Positions 16,363 to 36,595 are shown, counted from the stretch's first letter. The stretch: DNA of 64,000 bases from Microbulbifer sediminum (GCF_021729035.1 NZ_JAJSAP010000010.1:1-64000); one strand, 5' to 3'. The notes: generated from the sequence alone by a model not told the origin. Numbers and translations: made by a program.

Positions 16363-17556
16363 ATGGGAAAAGAGAAGTTTGAGCGTTCGAAGCCCCACGT
16401 GAACGTGGGCACCATCGGTCACGTTGACCACGGTAAAACCACCCTGACTGCCGCGCTGACCCGCGTTTGTGCAGAAGTATGGGGCGGCGCCGCGGTAGAG
16501 TTCGCCGGTATCGACAATGCACCGGAAGAGCGTGAGCGCGGTATCACCATTGCTACCTCTCACGTTGAGTACGAGTCCCCGACCCGTCACTACGCGCACG
16601 TTGACTGCCCGGGCCACGCCGACTACGTGAAGAACATGATCACCGGTGCTGCCCAGATGGACGGCGCTATCCTGGTTTGCTCCGCTGCTGACGGCCCCAT
16701 GCCGCAGACCCGCGAGCACATCCTGCTGTCCCGCCAGGTAGGTGTACCGTACATCGTGGTATTCCTGAACAAGGCTGACATGGTCGACGACGAAGAGCTG
16801 CTCGAGCTGGTTGAGATGGAAGTTCGCGAACTTCTGGACCAGTACGACTTCCCGGGTGACGACACCCCGATCATCGTCGGTTCCGCCCTGATGGCGCTGG
16901 AAGGCAAAGACGACAACGAGATGGGTACCACCGCTGTCAAGAAGCTGGTTGAGACCCTGGACGAGTACATTCCGGAGCCGGAGCGCGCTGTAGACCAGCC
17001 GTTCCTGATGCCGATCGAGGACGTATTCTCCATCTCCGGTCGCGGTACCGTGGTAACCGGTCGTGTCGAGCGTGGCGTACTGAAGACTGGCGACGAGATC
17101 GAAATCGTCGGCATGAAGGACACCACCAAGACCACCTGTACTGGTGTTGAGATGTTCCGCAAGCTGCTGGACGAAGGCCGTGCGGGTGAGAACATCGGCG
17201 CGCTGCTGCGTGGCACCAAGCGTGACGAGGTTGAGCGTGGTCAGGTCCTGGCGCAGCCGGGTTCCATTACTCCGCACACCAAGTTCGAGTCAGAAGTTTA
17301 CGTTCTGTCCAAGGACGAAGGTGGTCGTCACACCCCGTTCTTCAAGGGCTACCGTCCGCAGTTCTACTTCCGTACCACCGATGTAACCGGTGACGTACAG
17401 CTGCCGGAAGGTACCGAGATGGTAATGCCGGGCGACAACGTACAGATGACTGTTACGCTGATCGCACCGATCGCCATGGAAGAAGGCCTGCGCTTCGCGA
17501 TTCGTGAAGGTGGCCGTACCGTGGGTGCCGGCGTGGTATCCAAGATCATCGATTGA
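16363..17556 (+). CDS. tufB: Elongation factor Tu, first copy
   Basis: A 397-residue GTPase that delivers aminoacyl-tRNA to the ribosome. [10 protein letters not shown] (G1), the DCPGHADY block (G3) and NKADMVDD (G4) are intact, and domains 2 and 3 are complete, ending [14 protein letters not shown] precedes the ATG. It is followed by tRNA-Trp and secE. From about codon 12 to the final codon its DNA appears identical to the second copy at 33552-34745, pointing to gene conversion. It differs in a few silent bases at the start and in the last codon (Asp here, Glu there). Confidence 0.98.
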   Translation: MGKEKFERSKPHVNVGTIGHVDHGKTTLTAALTRVCAEVWGGAAVEFAGIDNAPEERERGITIATSHVEYESPTRHYAHVDCPGHADYVKNMITGAAQMDGAILVCSAADGPMPQTREHILLSRQVGVPYIVVFLNKADMVDDEELLELVEMEVRELLDQYDFPGDDTPIIVGSALMALEGKDDNEMGTTAVKKLVETLDEYIPEPERAVDQPFLMPIEDVFSISGRGTVVTGRVERGVLKTGDEIEIVGMKDTTKTTCTGVEMFRKLLDEGRAGENIGALLRGTKRDEVERGQVLAQPGSITPHTKFESEVYVLSKDEGGRHTPFFKGYRPQFYFRTTDVTGDVQLPEGTEMVMPGDNVQMTVTLIAPIAMEEGLRFAIREGGRTVGAGVVSKIID

Positions 17557-17596
17557 TCGATGCGCGGGCGCGGTCACTGAAAGTCAGTGACCCGCT

Positions 17597-17624
17597 TTGC
17601 AAAAGAGGGGGAGGATGGTAATAT
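17597..17624 (+). promoter_or_regulatory. Candidate promoter for tRNA-Trp-secE-nusG
   Basis: TTGCAA at 17597-17602 and TAATAT at 17619-17624 are 16 bp apart, followed by a C-rich discriminator. It overlaps a hairpin that resembles a terminator of tufB, so the two readings compete for the same bases. Confidence 0.5.
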
Positions 17625-17640
17625 CCGCCCCCTCATTTTT
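17605..17640 (+). terminator. Intrinsic-terminator-like hairpin after tufB
   Basis: GAGGGGG at 17605-17611 pairs with CCCCCTC at 17628-17634, with an inner GGAT/ATCC extension, followed by ATTTTT to 17640. A second hairpin, GGTCACTGA with TCAGTGACC, lies just upstream at 17572-17592. Confidence 0.6.
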
Positions 17641-17685
17641 CGGTCTCTGGCGTGCAAATGCGCGACATTGACCGGAAGCTGTTCC

Positions 17686-17761
17686 AGGCCAGTGGCTCAA
17701 TTGGTAGAGCATCGGTCTCCAAAACCGAGGGTTGGGGGTTCGAGTCCCTCCTGGCCTGCCA
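17686..17761 (+). tRNA. tRNA-Trp (anticodon CCA)
   Basis: A 76-nt tRNA with acceptor arms AGGCCAG and CTGGCCT, encoded GCCA, and anticodon loop CTCCAAA giving CCA. Its place between tufB and secE is the standard gammaproteobacterial one. Confidence 0.95.
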
Positions 17762-17856
17762 ACTTTTCAAGCGCCCCATTCCTTTTGCCTGAGGGCGTTG
17801 CAGGTTCCGGTCCGCGAGGGTGGGGCTTGTTTTGTAAGCGCTAAGGGCTTCTTTGT

Positions 17857-18225
17857 ATGAATGCTAAAGTAGAGGCGAAGACCTTTCGTCTTGATGGCCT
17901 AAAGTGGCTGCTGGTGGTGGCACTGATCGGTGCTGCCGTGGCGGGCAACTCCTACTACGCTGAATTCCCCCTGCTGTACCGCGTGTTGGCCATGGTCGCC
18001 ATTTTCCTGGTGGCGGTGGTTGTGGCAGTGAATACCGCCAAGGGGCATGCGCTGTGGACGCTGCTGCGGGAAGCACAGACGGAGGTTCGTCGTGTGGTCT
18101 GGCCCTCTCGCCAGGAAGCGACACAGACAACCCTGATCGTGGTGGTGTTCGTGTTGATTATGGCGCTGATTCTCTGGGCGCTGGATTCTGCCCTGGGTTG
18201 GGCAGCCTCCAAGGTTATCGGCTAA
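17857..18225 (+). CDS. secE: Preprotein translocase subunit SecE
   Basis: A 122-residue inner-membrane protein of the SecYEG channel. Two N-terminal hydrophobic segments (about residues 14-30 and 37-58) precede the conserved amphipathic helix and hinge, EAQTEVRRVVWPSRQEATQTT. The essential third membrane segment follows at about 92-115. This three-helix layout is the E. coli form. It lies 10 bp before nusG and shares its transcript. Confidence 0.96.
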   Translation: MNAKVEAKTFRLDGLKWLLVVALIGAAVAGNSYYAEFPLLYRVLAMVAIFLVAVVVAVNTAKGHALWTLLREAQTEVRRVVWPSRQEATQTTLIVVVFVLIMALILWALDSALGWAASKVIG

Positions 18226-18235
18226 AGGTTGACGC

Positions 18236-18769
18236 ATGTCTAAACATTGGTACGTGGTTCAGGCTTACTCCGGGTACGAGAAGCGCGTTGCGTCTTCCCT
18301 GAAGGAGCGTATCGAGCTGCACGAGATGGATCACCTTTTTGGTGACGTCCTGGTGCCCACCGAGGAAGTGGTGGAGATGCGTGCAGGTCAGAAGCGCAAG
18401 AGTGAGCGCAAGTTCTTTCCCGGCTACGTACTTGTGGAGATGGAGCTGAACGACGACACGTGGCACCTGGTCAAGGAGACCCCGCGGGTTCTTGGCTTTA
18501 TTGGTGGCAAGGCGGACCGTCCGGCGCCCATTACCGAACGCGAGGCCCAGGCGATCCTGAACCGGATCGATGACTCCGTCGACAAGCCCAAGCCCAAGAC
18601 ACTGTTTGAGCCGGGTGAGATGGTTCGGGTCATCGATGGTCCGTTTAACGACTTCAACGGTGTGGTTGAAGAGGTTAACTACGAGAAGAGTCGCCTGCGG
18701 GTAGCGGTGCTGATCTTCGGTCGCTCCACGCCGGTAGAGCTGGAGTTTGGTCAGGTCGAGAAGACCTGA
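18236..18769 (+). CDS. nusG: Transcription elongation/antitermination factor NusG
   Basis: A 177-residue protein. The N-terminal NGN domain ([18 protein letters not shown] ... FPGYVLVEM) binds RNA polymerase. The C-terminal KOW domain ([21 protein letters not shown]) contacts Rho or ribosomal protein S10. Length is close to the 181 of E. coli. It is followed by a hairpin with a short T-run, so the secE-nusG transcript probably ends there in part. Confidence 0.97.
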   Translation: MSKHWYVVQAYSGYEKRVASSLKERIELHEMDHLFGDVLVPTEEVVEMRAGQKRKSERKFFPGYVLVEMELNDDTWHLVKETPRVLGFIGGKADRPAPITEREAQAILNRIDDSVDKPKPKTLFEPGEMVRVIDGPFNDFNGVVEEVNYEKSRLRVAVLIFGRSTPVELEFGQVEKT

Positions 18770-18789
18770 TCTGACAGGCAGTTTTTTTG

Positions 18790-18821
18790 CCCTCTTCCGC
18801 TGCTGGGTGGAAGGGGGTTTT
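18790..18821 (+). terminator. Terminator-like hairpin after nusG
   Basis: CCCTCTTCC at 18790-18798 pairs with GGAAGGGGG at 18809-18817 (one G-T pair), loop of 10, then TTTT. The remaining 119 bp to rplK (18822-18940) should hold the L11 promoter or L1-responsive leader, but I could not pick out a convincing site. Confidence 0.6.
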
Positions 18822-18940
18822 CGCGTCCCTGAAAACCGTGACTGGTTAGTTGCTGTACAGGGGCACCCGGGGAGCCGGGCGTTGCGGCCATTGCGGTCGT
18901 ACAGCGCAGGCGCTACCACCCAACAAGAGAGGAAGCTGTA

Positions 18941-19372
18941 ATGGCTAAGAAAGTCGAAGCTTATATCAAGCTGCAAGTGCCTGCAGGCCAGGCCAACCCG
19001 AGTCCGCCCGTCGGCCCCGCGCTGGGTCAGCACGGTGTGAATATCATGGAGTTCTGTAAGGCGTTCAACGCGCAGACCCAGGGTATGGAGCAGGGCCTGC
19101 CGGTACCGGTCGTTATTTCCGTGTACAACGACCGTTCCTTCACCTTCATCATGAAGACCCCGCCGGCCTCCGTGCTGCTGCGCAAGGCTGCCGGTATCAA
19201 GAGCGGTTCCGGCCGTCCGAATACCGAGAAGGTGGGCAAGGTAACCCGCGCCCAGCTGGAAGAAATCGCCACTACCAAGATGCCCGACCTGAGTGCATCT
19301 GACATGGACGCAGCCGTGCGCACTATCGCCGGTTCCGCCCGTAGTGCCGGTATTGACGTGGAGGGCGTGTAA
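18941..19372 (+). CDS. rplK: Ribosomal protein L11
   Basis: A 143-residue 50S protein of the GTPase-associated centre. The N-terminal domain shows [36 protein letters not shown]. The C-terminal rRNA-binding domain contains [24 protein letters not shown] precedes the ATG. rplA starts one base after its stop, so the two are translationally coupled; L1 usually represses this unit. Confidence 0.98.
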   Translation: MAKKVEAYIKLQVPAGQANPSPPVGPALGQHGVNIMEFCKAFNAQTQGMEQGLPVPVVISVYNDRSFTFIMKTPPASVLLRKAAGIKSGSGRPNTEKVGKVTRAQLEEIATTKMPDLSASDMDAAVRTIAGSARSAGIDVEGV

Positions 19373-19373
19373 C

Positions 19374-20072
19374 GTGGCAAAACTGAGCAAGCGTCAGCGC
19401 GCAATCGCTGAGAAAGTAGAAGCAGGCAAGGCCTACGGTATCGACGAGGCAGTCGCACTGCTGAAAGAGCTGTCCAATGTGAAGTTCGCCGAAACTGTGG
19501 ACGCCTCCATCAACCTGGGCATCGACCCGCGCAAGTCCGACCAGGCTGTGCGTGGCGCCACCACCCTGCCGCATGGTACCGGTAAGGAAGTGCGTGTTGC
19601 TGTCTTCACCCAGGGCGCCAACGCCGATGCCGCCAAAGAGGCCGGTGCTGACCTGGTAGGCATGGACGAGCTGGCCGCCGACGTCAAGGCTGGCAAGATG
19701 GACTTCGACGTGGTGATCGCTTCCCCGGACGCCATGCGCGTGGTTGGCCAGCTGGGCCAGATCCTGGGTCCGCGTGGCCTGATGCCGAACCCGAAAACCG
19801 GCACCGTGACTCCGGACGTCGCTACTGCAGTGAAAAATGCCAAGGCCGGTCAGGTGCGTTTCCGCGCTGACAAGGGCGGTATCATCCACGGCGGTATCGG
19901 TAAGGTTGCCTTTGATGCCAAGGCCCTGAAAGAGAACCTGGAAGCGCTGATTGGTGACCTGAAAAAGGCCAAGCCGGCTTCTGCCAAGGGCGTTTACCTG
20001 AAGAAAGTCACCCTGAGCACCACCATGGGCCCGGGCCTGACTATTGACCAGGCGTCCCTGGACGTTAAATAA
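19374..20072 (+). CDS. rplA: Ribosomal protein L1
   Basis: A 232-residue 50S stalk protein that binds 23S rRNA and usually its own rplKA mRNA. Family blocks include [47 protein letters not shown] and [10 protein letters not shown]. The GTG at 19374, one base after the rplK stop, gives [11 protein letters not shown]; upstream codons in the frame overlap rplK and are not used. Confidence 0.98.
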   Translation: MAKLSKRQRAIAEKVEAGKAYGIDEAVALLKELSNVKFAETVDASINLGIDPRKSDQAVRGATTLPHGTGKEVRVAVFTQGANADAAKEAGADLVGMDELAADVKAGKMDFDVVIASPDAMRVVGQLGQILGPRGLMPNPKTGTVTPDVATAVKNAKAGQVRFRADKGGIIHGGIGKVAFDAKALKENLEALIGDLKKAKPASAKGVYLKKVTLSTTMGPGLTIDQASLDVK

Positions 20073-20189
20073 CGCCCAGCTCCCCGCAGGGGGAGTCGGG
20101 CTGGCGGCTGCATCGTAAGCGTTGTGGCCGCTCCCGCAACAGCGGGAAACCGAACTTTGGGGTCCGCCGGAATGCTTCGGCAGGAAGGT

Positions 20190-20300
20190 GGGCCGTCAAA
20201 GACCGTAGGCGCAGTGGCTAGCTGGTTTGCAGTTATCCACCGCTTAATCAGGGCACGGTCCCGATGGGTCCGGTCCCAGCCTACGCAGACGGTGTTGCCC
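20190..20300 (+). promoter_or_regulatory. L10 (rplJ) leader RNA
   Basis: CCGTC at 20193-20197 pairs with GACGG at 20288-20292. GTAGGC at 20205-20210 pairs with GCCTAC at 20279-20284. Between the two stems lie AAAGACC and GCA, which matches the kink-turn of the E. coli L10 leader as I recall it. L10-L7/L12 binding here represses rplJL translation. A small hairpin, CCAGTA/TACTGG, follows at 20304-20319. Confidence 0.75.
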
Positions 20301-20394
20301 AAACCAGTATTTTTACTGGATTTGAGGTCTGAGCACCGGAGCGGATCGGGAATTGTATGTTCCCGGTCTATTTCACAAATCCAGGAGTGACACT

Positions 20395-20889
20395 ATGGCT
20401 ATTGGACTCGAAGACAAGAAAGCAATTGTCGCTGATGTCCAGCAGGCTGCTGAGGGTGCCCTGTCTGCGGTCGTTGCGGATTCCCGTGGCGTAGCCGTGA
20501 ATGACATGACTGCCCTGCGCAAAGAGGCTCGCGAGAACGGCGTTTGGATGAAAGTCGTCCGCAATACTCTGGCGCGTCGCGCTCTGGCAGGTACCGAGTA
20601 CGAATGTCTCCTCGAGAAATTCGTCGGTCCCAGTCTCATCGCTTTTTCCAATGAACACCCGGGTGCCGGTGCGCGCATCCTGACGGCGTTCGCAAAGGAA
20701 AACGACAAGCTGGAACTGAAAGGTGCTGCCTTCGAAGGCGCGGTCACCGACGTCGCAATGTTGGCAACTCTGCCGACTTACGACGAGGCGATCGCCAAGC
20801 TCATGAGCGTTATGAAAGAAGCATCTGCTGGCAAGCTGGTTCGCACTATTGCGGCCGTTCGCGACCAAAAAGAGCAGGAAGCTGCCTAA
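20395..20889 (+). CDS. rplJ: Ribosomal protein L10
   Basis: A 164-residue base of the ribosomal stalk. It opens [19 protein letters not shown] and contains [16 protein letters not shown], typical of the rRNA-binding domain. The C-terminal helix that carries L7/L12 dimers is present. CAGGAG precedes the ATG at 20395; the frame is open for 14 codons upstream but that lies in the leader. It is regulated by the leader upstream and co-transcribed with rplL. Confidence 0.98.
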   Translation: MAIGLEDKKAIVADVQQAAEGALSAVVADSRGVAVNDMTALRKEARENGVWMKVVRNTLARRALAGTEYECLLEKFVGPSLIAFSNEHPGAGARILTAFAKENDKLELKGAAFEGAVTDVAMLATLPTYDEAIAKLMSVMKEASAGKLVRTIAAVRDQKEQEAA

Positions 20890-20966
20890 TTCACTTCGCA
20901 GGGCGAAGTGGCAGTTTTCAACAAATTTCGAGCGGGTGACCGCTCAAGCAAATCAGGTACTGAATC

Positions 20967-21338
20967 ATGTCTCTGACTAAAGAAGATATCATCAATGCTG
21001 TTGCCGAAATGTCTGTTAAGGACGTTGTCGAGCTGATCGAGGCAATGGAAGAGAAGTTCGGCGTTACCGCTGCTGCTGCTGTTGTAGCTGGCGGCGCTGC
21101 TGGCGGCGAAGCTGCTGCGGAAGAAAAGACCGAGTTCGACGTAATCCTGGCATCTGCCGGCGACAAGAAAGTGAACGTGATCAAGGCTGTTCGCGGCATC
21201 ACTGGCCTGGGCCTGAAAGAAGCCAAGGCGCTGGTAGACGGCGCTCCGGCCCCGCTGAAGGAAGGCGCGACCAAGGAAGAGGCCGAAGAGGCCAAGGCGC
21301 AGCTGGAAGAGGCTGGCGCAACCGTAGAACTGAAGTAA
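20967..21338 (+). CDS. rplL: Ribosomal protein L7/L12
   Basis: A 123-residue stalk protein. The N-terminal dimerisation helices ([32 protein letters not shown]) are followed by an Ala/Gly-rich hinge at about residues 36-52. The C-terminal factor-binding domain includes [20 protein letters not shown]. It is made in several copies per ribosome. An attenuator-like hairpin separates it from rpoB. Confidence 0.98.
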   Translation: MSLTKEDIINAVAEMSVKDVVELIEAMEEKFGVTAAAAVVAGGAAGGEAAAEEKTEFDVILASAGDKKVNVIKAVRGITGLGLKEAKALVDGAPAPLKEGATKEEAEEAKAQLEEAGATVELK

Positions 21339-21389
21339 TTCGGTTATTGCGACTACCGCTGTCGGCCGCAACCCGCGGTCGCCAGCGGC

Positions 21390-21421
21390 AAGGCTGGTGG
21401 ACTTTGTCCGCCGGCCTTTTT
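21390..21421 (+). terminator. Attenuator hairpin between rplL and rpoB
   Basis: A 13-bp stem, AAGGCTGGTGGAC at 21390-21402 with GTCCGCCGGCCTT at 21406-21418 (two G-T pairs), loop TTT, then T-run to 21421. Partial termination here would lower rpoBC relative to rplJL, as known in enterobacteria. The rest of the 345-bp gap (21339-21683) has no gene that I see. Confidence 0.75.
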
Positions 21422-21683
21422 GCCGTTTTCGGCACAGAGGTTTTTCGGTGCGTACAGGCCATCGCGCCATTGCCGACAGCCTCGTCATTACGATACCGCA
21501 GTCTGAGCGCTGCCTGAAAGCGCTGAGACGGAGAGGTTTCTGAGCAGTGTAGCTGCCGCTGCATTGCTCAGAGGCTTCTCGCCCGGGCGGACCAGGCACT
21601 GCCACGCTCCCGTTTTACAGCTCGGGGAGTGTGGTGCCGGGGTTCCAATGAAGTCTTGTCACTGATCAAGCTGGGGAATATGA

Positions 21684-25757
<4,074 letters not shown>

Positions 25758-25892
25758 GACCGGTAACTGGTGTAGGCGCCTGGTAACAGGCGATCGCATA
25801 TAGAGGCCGGTGTCCCGCGAGTGTGCGGGCGCCGGCTGGCCCGCCCCGAGATGGCAAGGGGAGGGTTGACTACCTCAAGTGGAGGAAAGGCC

Positions 25893-30122
<4,230 letters not shown>

Positions 30123-30180
30123 TTCCCGGAAACCAATTGGCAATCGGCGGTGGGAGTGGTCACTAACTTCACACTGCCGA

Positions 30181-30209
30181 TTGACTCGTGGGGTAACCGC
30201 CTATAGAAT
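30181..30209 (+). promoter_or_regulatory. Sigma70-like promoter of the str operon
   Basis: TTGACT at 30181-30186 and TAGAAT at 30204-30209 are 17 bp apart. The start would be near 30216, leaving a leader of about 115 nt before rpsL. Confidence 0.7.
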
Positions 30210-30284
30210 GCGGCCCCCGCTTATGTGGGGTGTGCTGTCCGGTGAGCGCGTTTGCGTGCCCGGCCGGCATACACTGACGACTGG

Positions 30285-30319
30285 GCCCTCACTGTTAGAG
30301 GTGGGGGCGTTTTATTTTT
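30285..30319 (+). terminator. Terminator-like leader hairpin just before rpsL
   Basis: GCCCTCAC at 30285-30292 pairs with GTGGGGGC at 30301-30308 (one G-T pair), loop of 8, then GTTTTATTTTT to 30319. The rpsL ribosome site GGAG begins at 30320. This is either the rpoC terminator or an attenuator of the str operon. Confidence 0.6.
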
Positions 30320-30332
30320 GGAGTGATTTTTA

Positions 30333-30707
30333 ATGGCAACGATCAACCAGTTGGTTCGTAAGCCGAGAAAACGCAAAGTCGAAAAAAGCGACGTTCCCGC
30401 TCTGCAGGCCAGCCCGCAGCGCCGTGGAGTTTGCACTCGTGTGTACACCACTACACCGAAGAAGCCGAACTCTGCCCTGCGTAAGGTTTGCCGTGTACGC
30501 CTGACCAACGGTTACGAAGTGACTTCGTACATCGGTGGTGAAGGCCACAACCTGCAGGAGCACAGCGTGGTGCTGATTCGCGGCGGTCGTGTTAAGGACC
30601 TGCCGGGTGTGCGCTACCACACTGTTCGCGGTGCACTGGACTGTGCCGGCGTCAATGATCGCAAGCAGGGCCGTTCCAAGTACGGCGCCAAGCGACCGAA
30701 GGGTTAA
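30333..30707 (+). CDS. rpsL: Ribosomal protein S12
   Basis: A 124-residue 30S protein at the decoding centre. [15 protein letters not shown] opens it. The residues around the streptomycin-resistance positions read as wild type: Lys in [12 protein letters not shown] and Lys in [13 protein letters not shown]. First gene of the str operon, 112 bp before rpsG. Confidence 0.99.
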   Translation: MATINQLVRKPRKRKVEKSDVPALQASPQRRGVCTRVYTTTPKKPNSALRKVCRVRLTNGYEVTSYIGGEGHNLQEHSVVLIRGGRVKDLPGVRYHTVRGALDCAGVNDRKQGRSKYGAKRPKG

Positions 30708-30819
30708 TCAATCCTTTTTTGACCAATGCGTTTCGGTTTCCAACCGGAGTAAGGCTGAGCTCGCCGGTTTGTAGTAATACGGCGGCGTCTCAGAGCAACC
30801 CTGAAGAGAGGCAATTGCA

Positions 30820-31290
30820 ATGCCAAGAAGACGAGTAGTCGCCAAGCGCGAAGTACTGCCCGATCCCAAGTTCGGGAATGTCACCCTGGCCAAGTTCATG
30901 AACCACGTCATGATCAGCGGCAAGAAGTCCGTGGCAGAGCGCATCGTTTACGGTGCCCTGGACATGGTTTCTGAAAAACTGAACAAAGATCCCATCGAAG
31001 TTTTCGAAGAGTCCCTGGAAAACATCGCACCAATGGTGGAGGTGAAGTCCCGCCGTGTGGGTGGTGCGACTTACCAGGTGCCGGTTGAAGTGCGTCCCTC
31101 GCGCCGCATGGCACTGGCAATGCGTTGGCTGGTTGAGTTCTCCCGTAAGCGCGGTGAGAAGTCCATGGCCCAGCGCCTGGCCAACGAAATGATCGACGCA
31201 TCCCAGAACAAGGGCGGCGCGGTCAAGAAGCGTGAAGACGTACACCGTATGGCAGAAGCCAACAAGGCGTTCTCTCACTACCGCTTCTAA
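30820..31290 (+). CDS. rpsG: Ribosomal protein S7
   Basis: A 156-residue 30S assembly protein that binds the head of 16S r[22 protein letters not shown] opens it, and [20 protein letters not shown] and [13 protein letters not shown] are family blocks. In E. coli S7 represses the str operon by binding the rpsL-rpsG gap; the gap here is 112 bp and could serve the same role. Confidence 0.99.
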   Translation: MPRRRVVAKREVLPDPKFGNVTLAKFMNHVMISGKKSVAERIVYGALDMVSEKLNKDPIEVFEESLENIAPMVEVKSRRVGGATYQVPVEVRPSRRMALAMRWLVEFSRKRGEKSMAQRLANEMIDASQNKGGAVKKREDVHRMAEANKAFSHYRF

Positions 31291-31400
31291 GCCTCATGCT
31301 TCTTTTCAATTTCATGAAAATTATCGTGAGACATTAATACCGAAAGGCAGCATGGATAAAATCCACAGCTGCCTTTTGCCGTTATATCGAGGATACAACT

Positions 31401-33509
<2,109 letters not shown>

Positions 33510-33551
33510 GCTTTAGTACCTTTAAAACTTTTTAGTTAGAGGATCCTAAAA

Positions 33552-34745
33552 ATGGGAAAAGAAAAGTTTGAACGTTCCAAGCCCCACGTGAACGTGGGCA
33601 CCATCGGTCACGTTGACCACGGTAAAACCACCCTGACTGCCGCGCTGACCCGCGTTTGTGCAGAAGTATGGGGCGGCGCCGCGGTAGAGTTCGCCGGTAT
33701 CGACAATGCACCGGAAGAGCGTGAGCGCGGTATCACCATTGCTACCTCTCACGTTGAGTACGAGTCCCCGACCCGTCACTACGCGCACGTTGACTGCCCG
33801 GGCCACGCCGACTACGTGAAGAACATGATCACCGGTGCTGCCCAGATGGACGGCGCTATCCTGGTTTGCTCCGCTGCTGACGGCCCCATGCCGCAGACCC
33901 GCGAGCACATCCTGCTGTCCCGCCAGGTAGGTGTACCGTACATCGTGGTATTCCTGAACAAGGCTGACATGGTCGACGACGAAGAGCTGCTCGAGCTGGT
34001 TGAGATGGAAGTTCGCGAACTTCTGGACCAGTACGACTTCCCGGGTGACGACACCCCGATCATCGTCGGTTCCGCCCTGATGGCGCTGGAAGGCAAAGAC
34101 GACAACGAGATGGGTACCACCGCTGTCAAGAAGCTGGTTGAGACCCTGGACGAGTACATTCCGGAGCCGGAGCGCGCTGTAGACCAGCCGTTCCTGATGC
34201 CGATCGAGGACGTATTCTCCATCTCCGGTCGCGGTACCGTGGTAACCGGTCGTGTCGAGCGTGGCGTACTGAAGACTGGCGACGAGATCGAAATCGTCGG
34301 CATGAAGGACACCACCAAGACCACCTGTACTGGTGTTGAGATGTTCCGCAAGCTGCTGGACGAAGGCCGTGCGGGTGAGAACATCGGCGCGCTGCTGCGT
34401 GGCACCAAGCGTGACGAGGTTGAGCGTGGTCAGGTCCTGGCGCAGCCGGGTTCCATTACTCCGCACACCAAGTTCGAGTCAGAAGTTTACGTTCTGTCCA
34501 AGGACGAAGGTGGTCGTCACACCCCGTTCTTCAAGGGCTACCGTCCGCAGTTCTACTTCCGTACCACCGATGTAACCGGTGACGTACAGCTGCCGGAAGG
34601 TACCGAGATGGTAATGCCGGGCGACAACGTACAGATGACTGTTACGCTGATCGCACCGATCGCCATGGAAGAAGGCCTGCGCTTCGCGATTCGTGAAGGT
34701 GGCCGTACCGTGGGTGCCGGCGTGGTATCCAAGATCATCGAGTAA
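33552..34745 (+). CDS. tufA: Elongation factor Tu, second copy
   Basis: A 397-residue EF-Tu, last gene of the str operon. The protein differs from the first copy only in its final residue (Glu instead of Asp). Nucleotide differences are confined to a few silent bases in the first dozen codons and the last codon with the stop (TAA here, TGA there). An intrinsic terminator follows 25 bp after the stop. Confidence 0.99.
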   Translation: MGKEKFERSKPHVNVGTIGHVDHGKTTLTAALTRVCAEVWGGAAVEFAGIDNAPEERERGITIATSHVEYESPTRHYAHVDCPGHADYVKNMITGAAQMDGAILVCSAADGPMPQTREHILLSRQVGVPYIVVFLNKADMVDDEELLELVEMEVRELLDQYDFPGDDTPIIVGSALMALEGKDDNEMGTTAVKKLVETLDEYIPEPERAVDQPFLMPIEDVFSISGRGTVVTGRVERGVLKTGDEIEIVGMKDTTKTTCTGVEMFRKLLDEGRAGENIGALLRGTKRDEVERGQVLAQPGSITPHTKFESEVYVLSKDEGGRHTPFFKGYRPQFYFRTTDVTGDVQLPEGTEMVMPGDNVQMTVTLIAPIAMEEGLRFAIREGGRTVGAGVVSKIIE

Positions 34746-34770
34746 TCCCTGCTCCTGATCTGAAACGAAA

Positions 34771-34800
34771 AAGCCGCAGCGGAAACGCTGCGGCTTTTTT
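34771..34800 (+). terminator. Intrinsic terminator of the str operon
   Basis: AAGCCGCAGCG at 34771-34781 and CGCTGCGGCTT at 34786-34796 form an 11-bp stem with a GAAA loop, followed by T-run to 34800. The A-run before the stem lets it work for the leftward DUF839 gene as well. Confidence 0.92.
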
Positions 34801-34835
34801 ATGTCCGTTATTTTATGCGACTGGATTTCCGGGGG

Positions 34836-36296
34836 TCAGAGAGTGCCCTTTTTCCATGGACCCCGGATGGCAAAGGTAACGCCCGGTGACTGAACGTTGG
34901 CGAACAGCCAGTCACCGTAAAAGGTAGCGCCGGCCCATTCCCGGCCGCGGAAATCGCCCTCGGTGCTATCCCAGAAGTTTGCCCTGGTTCCCGGGTACAC
35001 CGCGTCGATGCGGTCGATATCGCCGGCTCCCAGCACAATGCGGTTCTCCGCAAACGGGAAGGTAATGCCCTCGTGGGTCAGGCCCACCATGCGCTTGGGA
35101 TTCGAGCTGCCGTCCTCGCACAGGATGATGCCGCCGCGCGGGCTGATGGCGATATTGTCCGGGCCGTCCACGTCCGAGGCGTCACTGGATTCGTAGAGCA
35201 TGGTCAGGGTTTCCGCTCGCGGTTCGTAGACCCACACCTGGCCCAGTTCGGCGGTGCCCCCGTCGGTGGAGACGAAGTAGATCAGGCCGCGGTCTTCCCA
35301 GCAGCCCTCGCCGCGGGAGAAGATGGCGGCGCTCGGGGCGGAATCGAGCGGGCGGCCCTGCATGCCCTCGGGGTCGGGCACCGCTTCCCAGGTGACCTCG
35401 AAGGTATCGCCGGGCTGGAATCCACCCCGCAGGTCCATGGACGGCTGGGCCTTCACCACCAGGGCATACAGCTTGCCGCCGTCCCGCAGCGCTTCACTGC
35501 GATCGCGACCGCCGCGCCAGTTGCGGTGGCCGGCGCCTGGCTGCACATATTTGTAGAACCCGCACGGGTTGGCGTCCTCGGTCTCGTACACGACGCCGGT
35601 ATTCGGGTCGACAGCAACCGCTTCATGGCTGAAGCGCCCGGCGGCGCGGACCGGCTGGCCACCATTACTGGTGCCGAACCCCGGCACGTCGAAGATATAG
35701 CCATGGTTGTAGCCATCATCGCGGGTGTTCCAGGGGTGGAAGGTCTCTTCGCAGGAAAGCCAGGATCCCCAGGGGGTGGGGCCGCCGGCGCAGTTGCGGA
35801 TAGTGCCACCGAGGCTGGTGTAGGAGCGTACGAAGCACCCGCGGGCCAGGTCGAACTCCAGGCTGGTGGTGCCGCCAAATTCGGCCGGGTTGTACATGCC
35901 TCCCGGGACGTGGCACTGGGTGCTCTCGCCCGCTGACAGCTCGTGATTGCGCACCAGGGCGATGGTGTGGCCGCGGCGGGCGCAGACCGCCATGCCGTCG
36001 TGATCGGTCGGTGTGGCCCGGCCATCGTCCATCAACTGACCGGTCCAGCCAAATGACAGGTATTCGAAGCCCCTGGGCAGGGCCAGCAATGGCAGGCCGG
36101 TGGCGAGGTCGCGGGTCGGCTGCAGGGGGCCGTAATCGGGAGAGTCGCCCTCGCGACCCCGTCCATACCCGGCGCCGGTACCGGCTGCTGCGCGGCTGGC
36201 CAGTGAGGAGAAGGCCAGGGATGCTGCCCCGGCTCCCAGGCCGGATTTACAGAACTGGCGCCGGTCTAGTGTCGGTGCATCATTATTGTTGTCCAT
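34836..36296 (-). CDS. Tat-exported DUF839 / PhoX-like protein
   Basis: A 486-residue protein. The N-terminus has the twin-arginine signal DRRQFCKSGLGAGAASLAFSSLASRAAA, so it is exported folded. Family blocks of DUF839/PhoX follow: TDHDGMAVC, VRNHEL, and NCAGGPTPWGSWLSCEETF. PhoX enzymes are calcium/iron-dependent alkaline phosphatases; this one is shorter than typical PhoX, so phosphatase activity is not assured. The ATG at 36296 has AGGAGGA upstream; the frame is open further but lacks support. It sits between the str and S10 operons on the opposite strand. Confidence 0.85.
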   Translation of the reverse strand: MDNNNDAPTLDRRQFCKSGLGAGAASLAFSSLASRAAAGTGAGYGRGREGDSPDYGPLQPTRDLATGLPLLALPRGFEYLSFGWTGQLMDDGRATPTDHDGMAVCARRGHTIALVRNHELSAGESTQCHVPGGMYNPAEFGGTTSLEFDLARGCFVRSYTSLGGTIRNCAGGPTPWGSWLSCEETFHPWNTRDDGYNHGYIFDVPGFGTSNGGQPVRAAGRFSHEAVAVDPNTGVVYETEDANPCGFYKYVQPGAGHRNWRGGRDRSEALRDGGKLYALVVKAQPSMDLRGGFQPGDTFEVTWEAVPDPEGMQGRPLDSAPSAAIFSRGEGCWEDRGLIYFVSTDGGTAELGQVWVYEPRAETLTMLYESSDASDVDGPDNIAISPRGGIILCEDGSSNPKRMVGLTHEGITFPFAENRIVLGAGDIDRIDAVYPGTRANFWDSTEGDFRGREWAGATFYGDWLFANVQSPGVTFAIRGPWKKGTL

Positions 36297-36595
36297 GATT
36301 CCTCCTAGCGTTTTGGTTTGCCAATGGGTTGCCCGCGGCTGCATCGGGGTCAGCGCGCTGCCGTCGGGTGGCGGTAATGCTTGCCGGTTCCCCCCTTCAG
36401 TAACCGTGGGCGCATGGAGCGGGACACTGTGGCTGCGCATCACCGGCGCCCCAATTCAATGCCGGGTCAGACTAGGCTGGTGCCGATGACGGGGAAGGCA
36501 AGGTTGGGTGAAGGTTTTGTGGCCGGGGTGTTACAGCTGTAACGGCCTTGTGAGCCGCTGCCGGGGATGGTGGCATTGGGCTCGACTCGACCAGT

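Noticed and set aside
20233..20242. TTATCCACC in the L10 leader as a fourth DnaA-box-like element
   Set aside because: It lacks the TCCAG and CTGTG blocks at the fixed spacing and is explained by the leader RNA fold.
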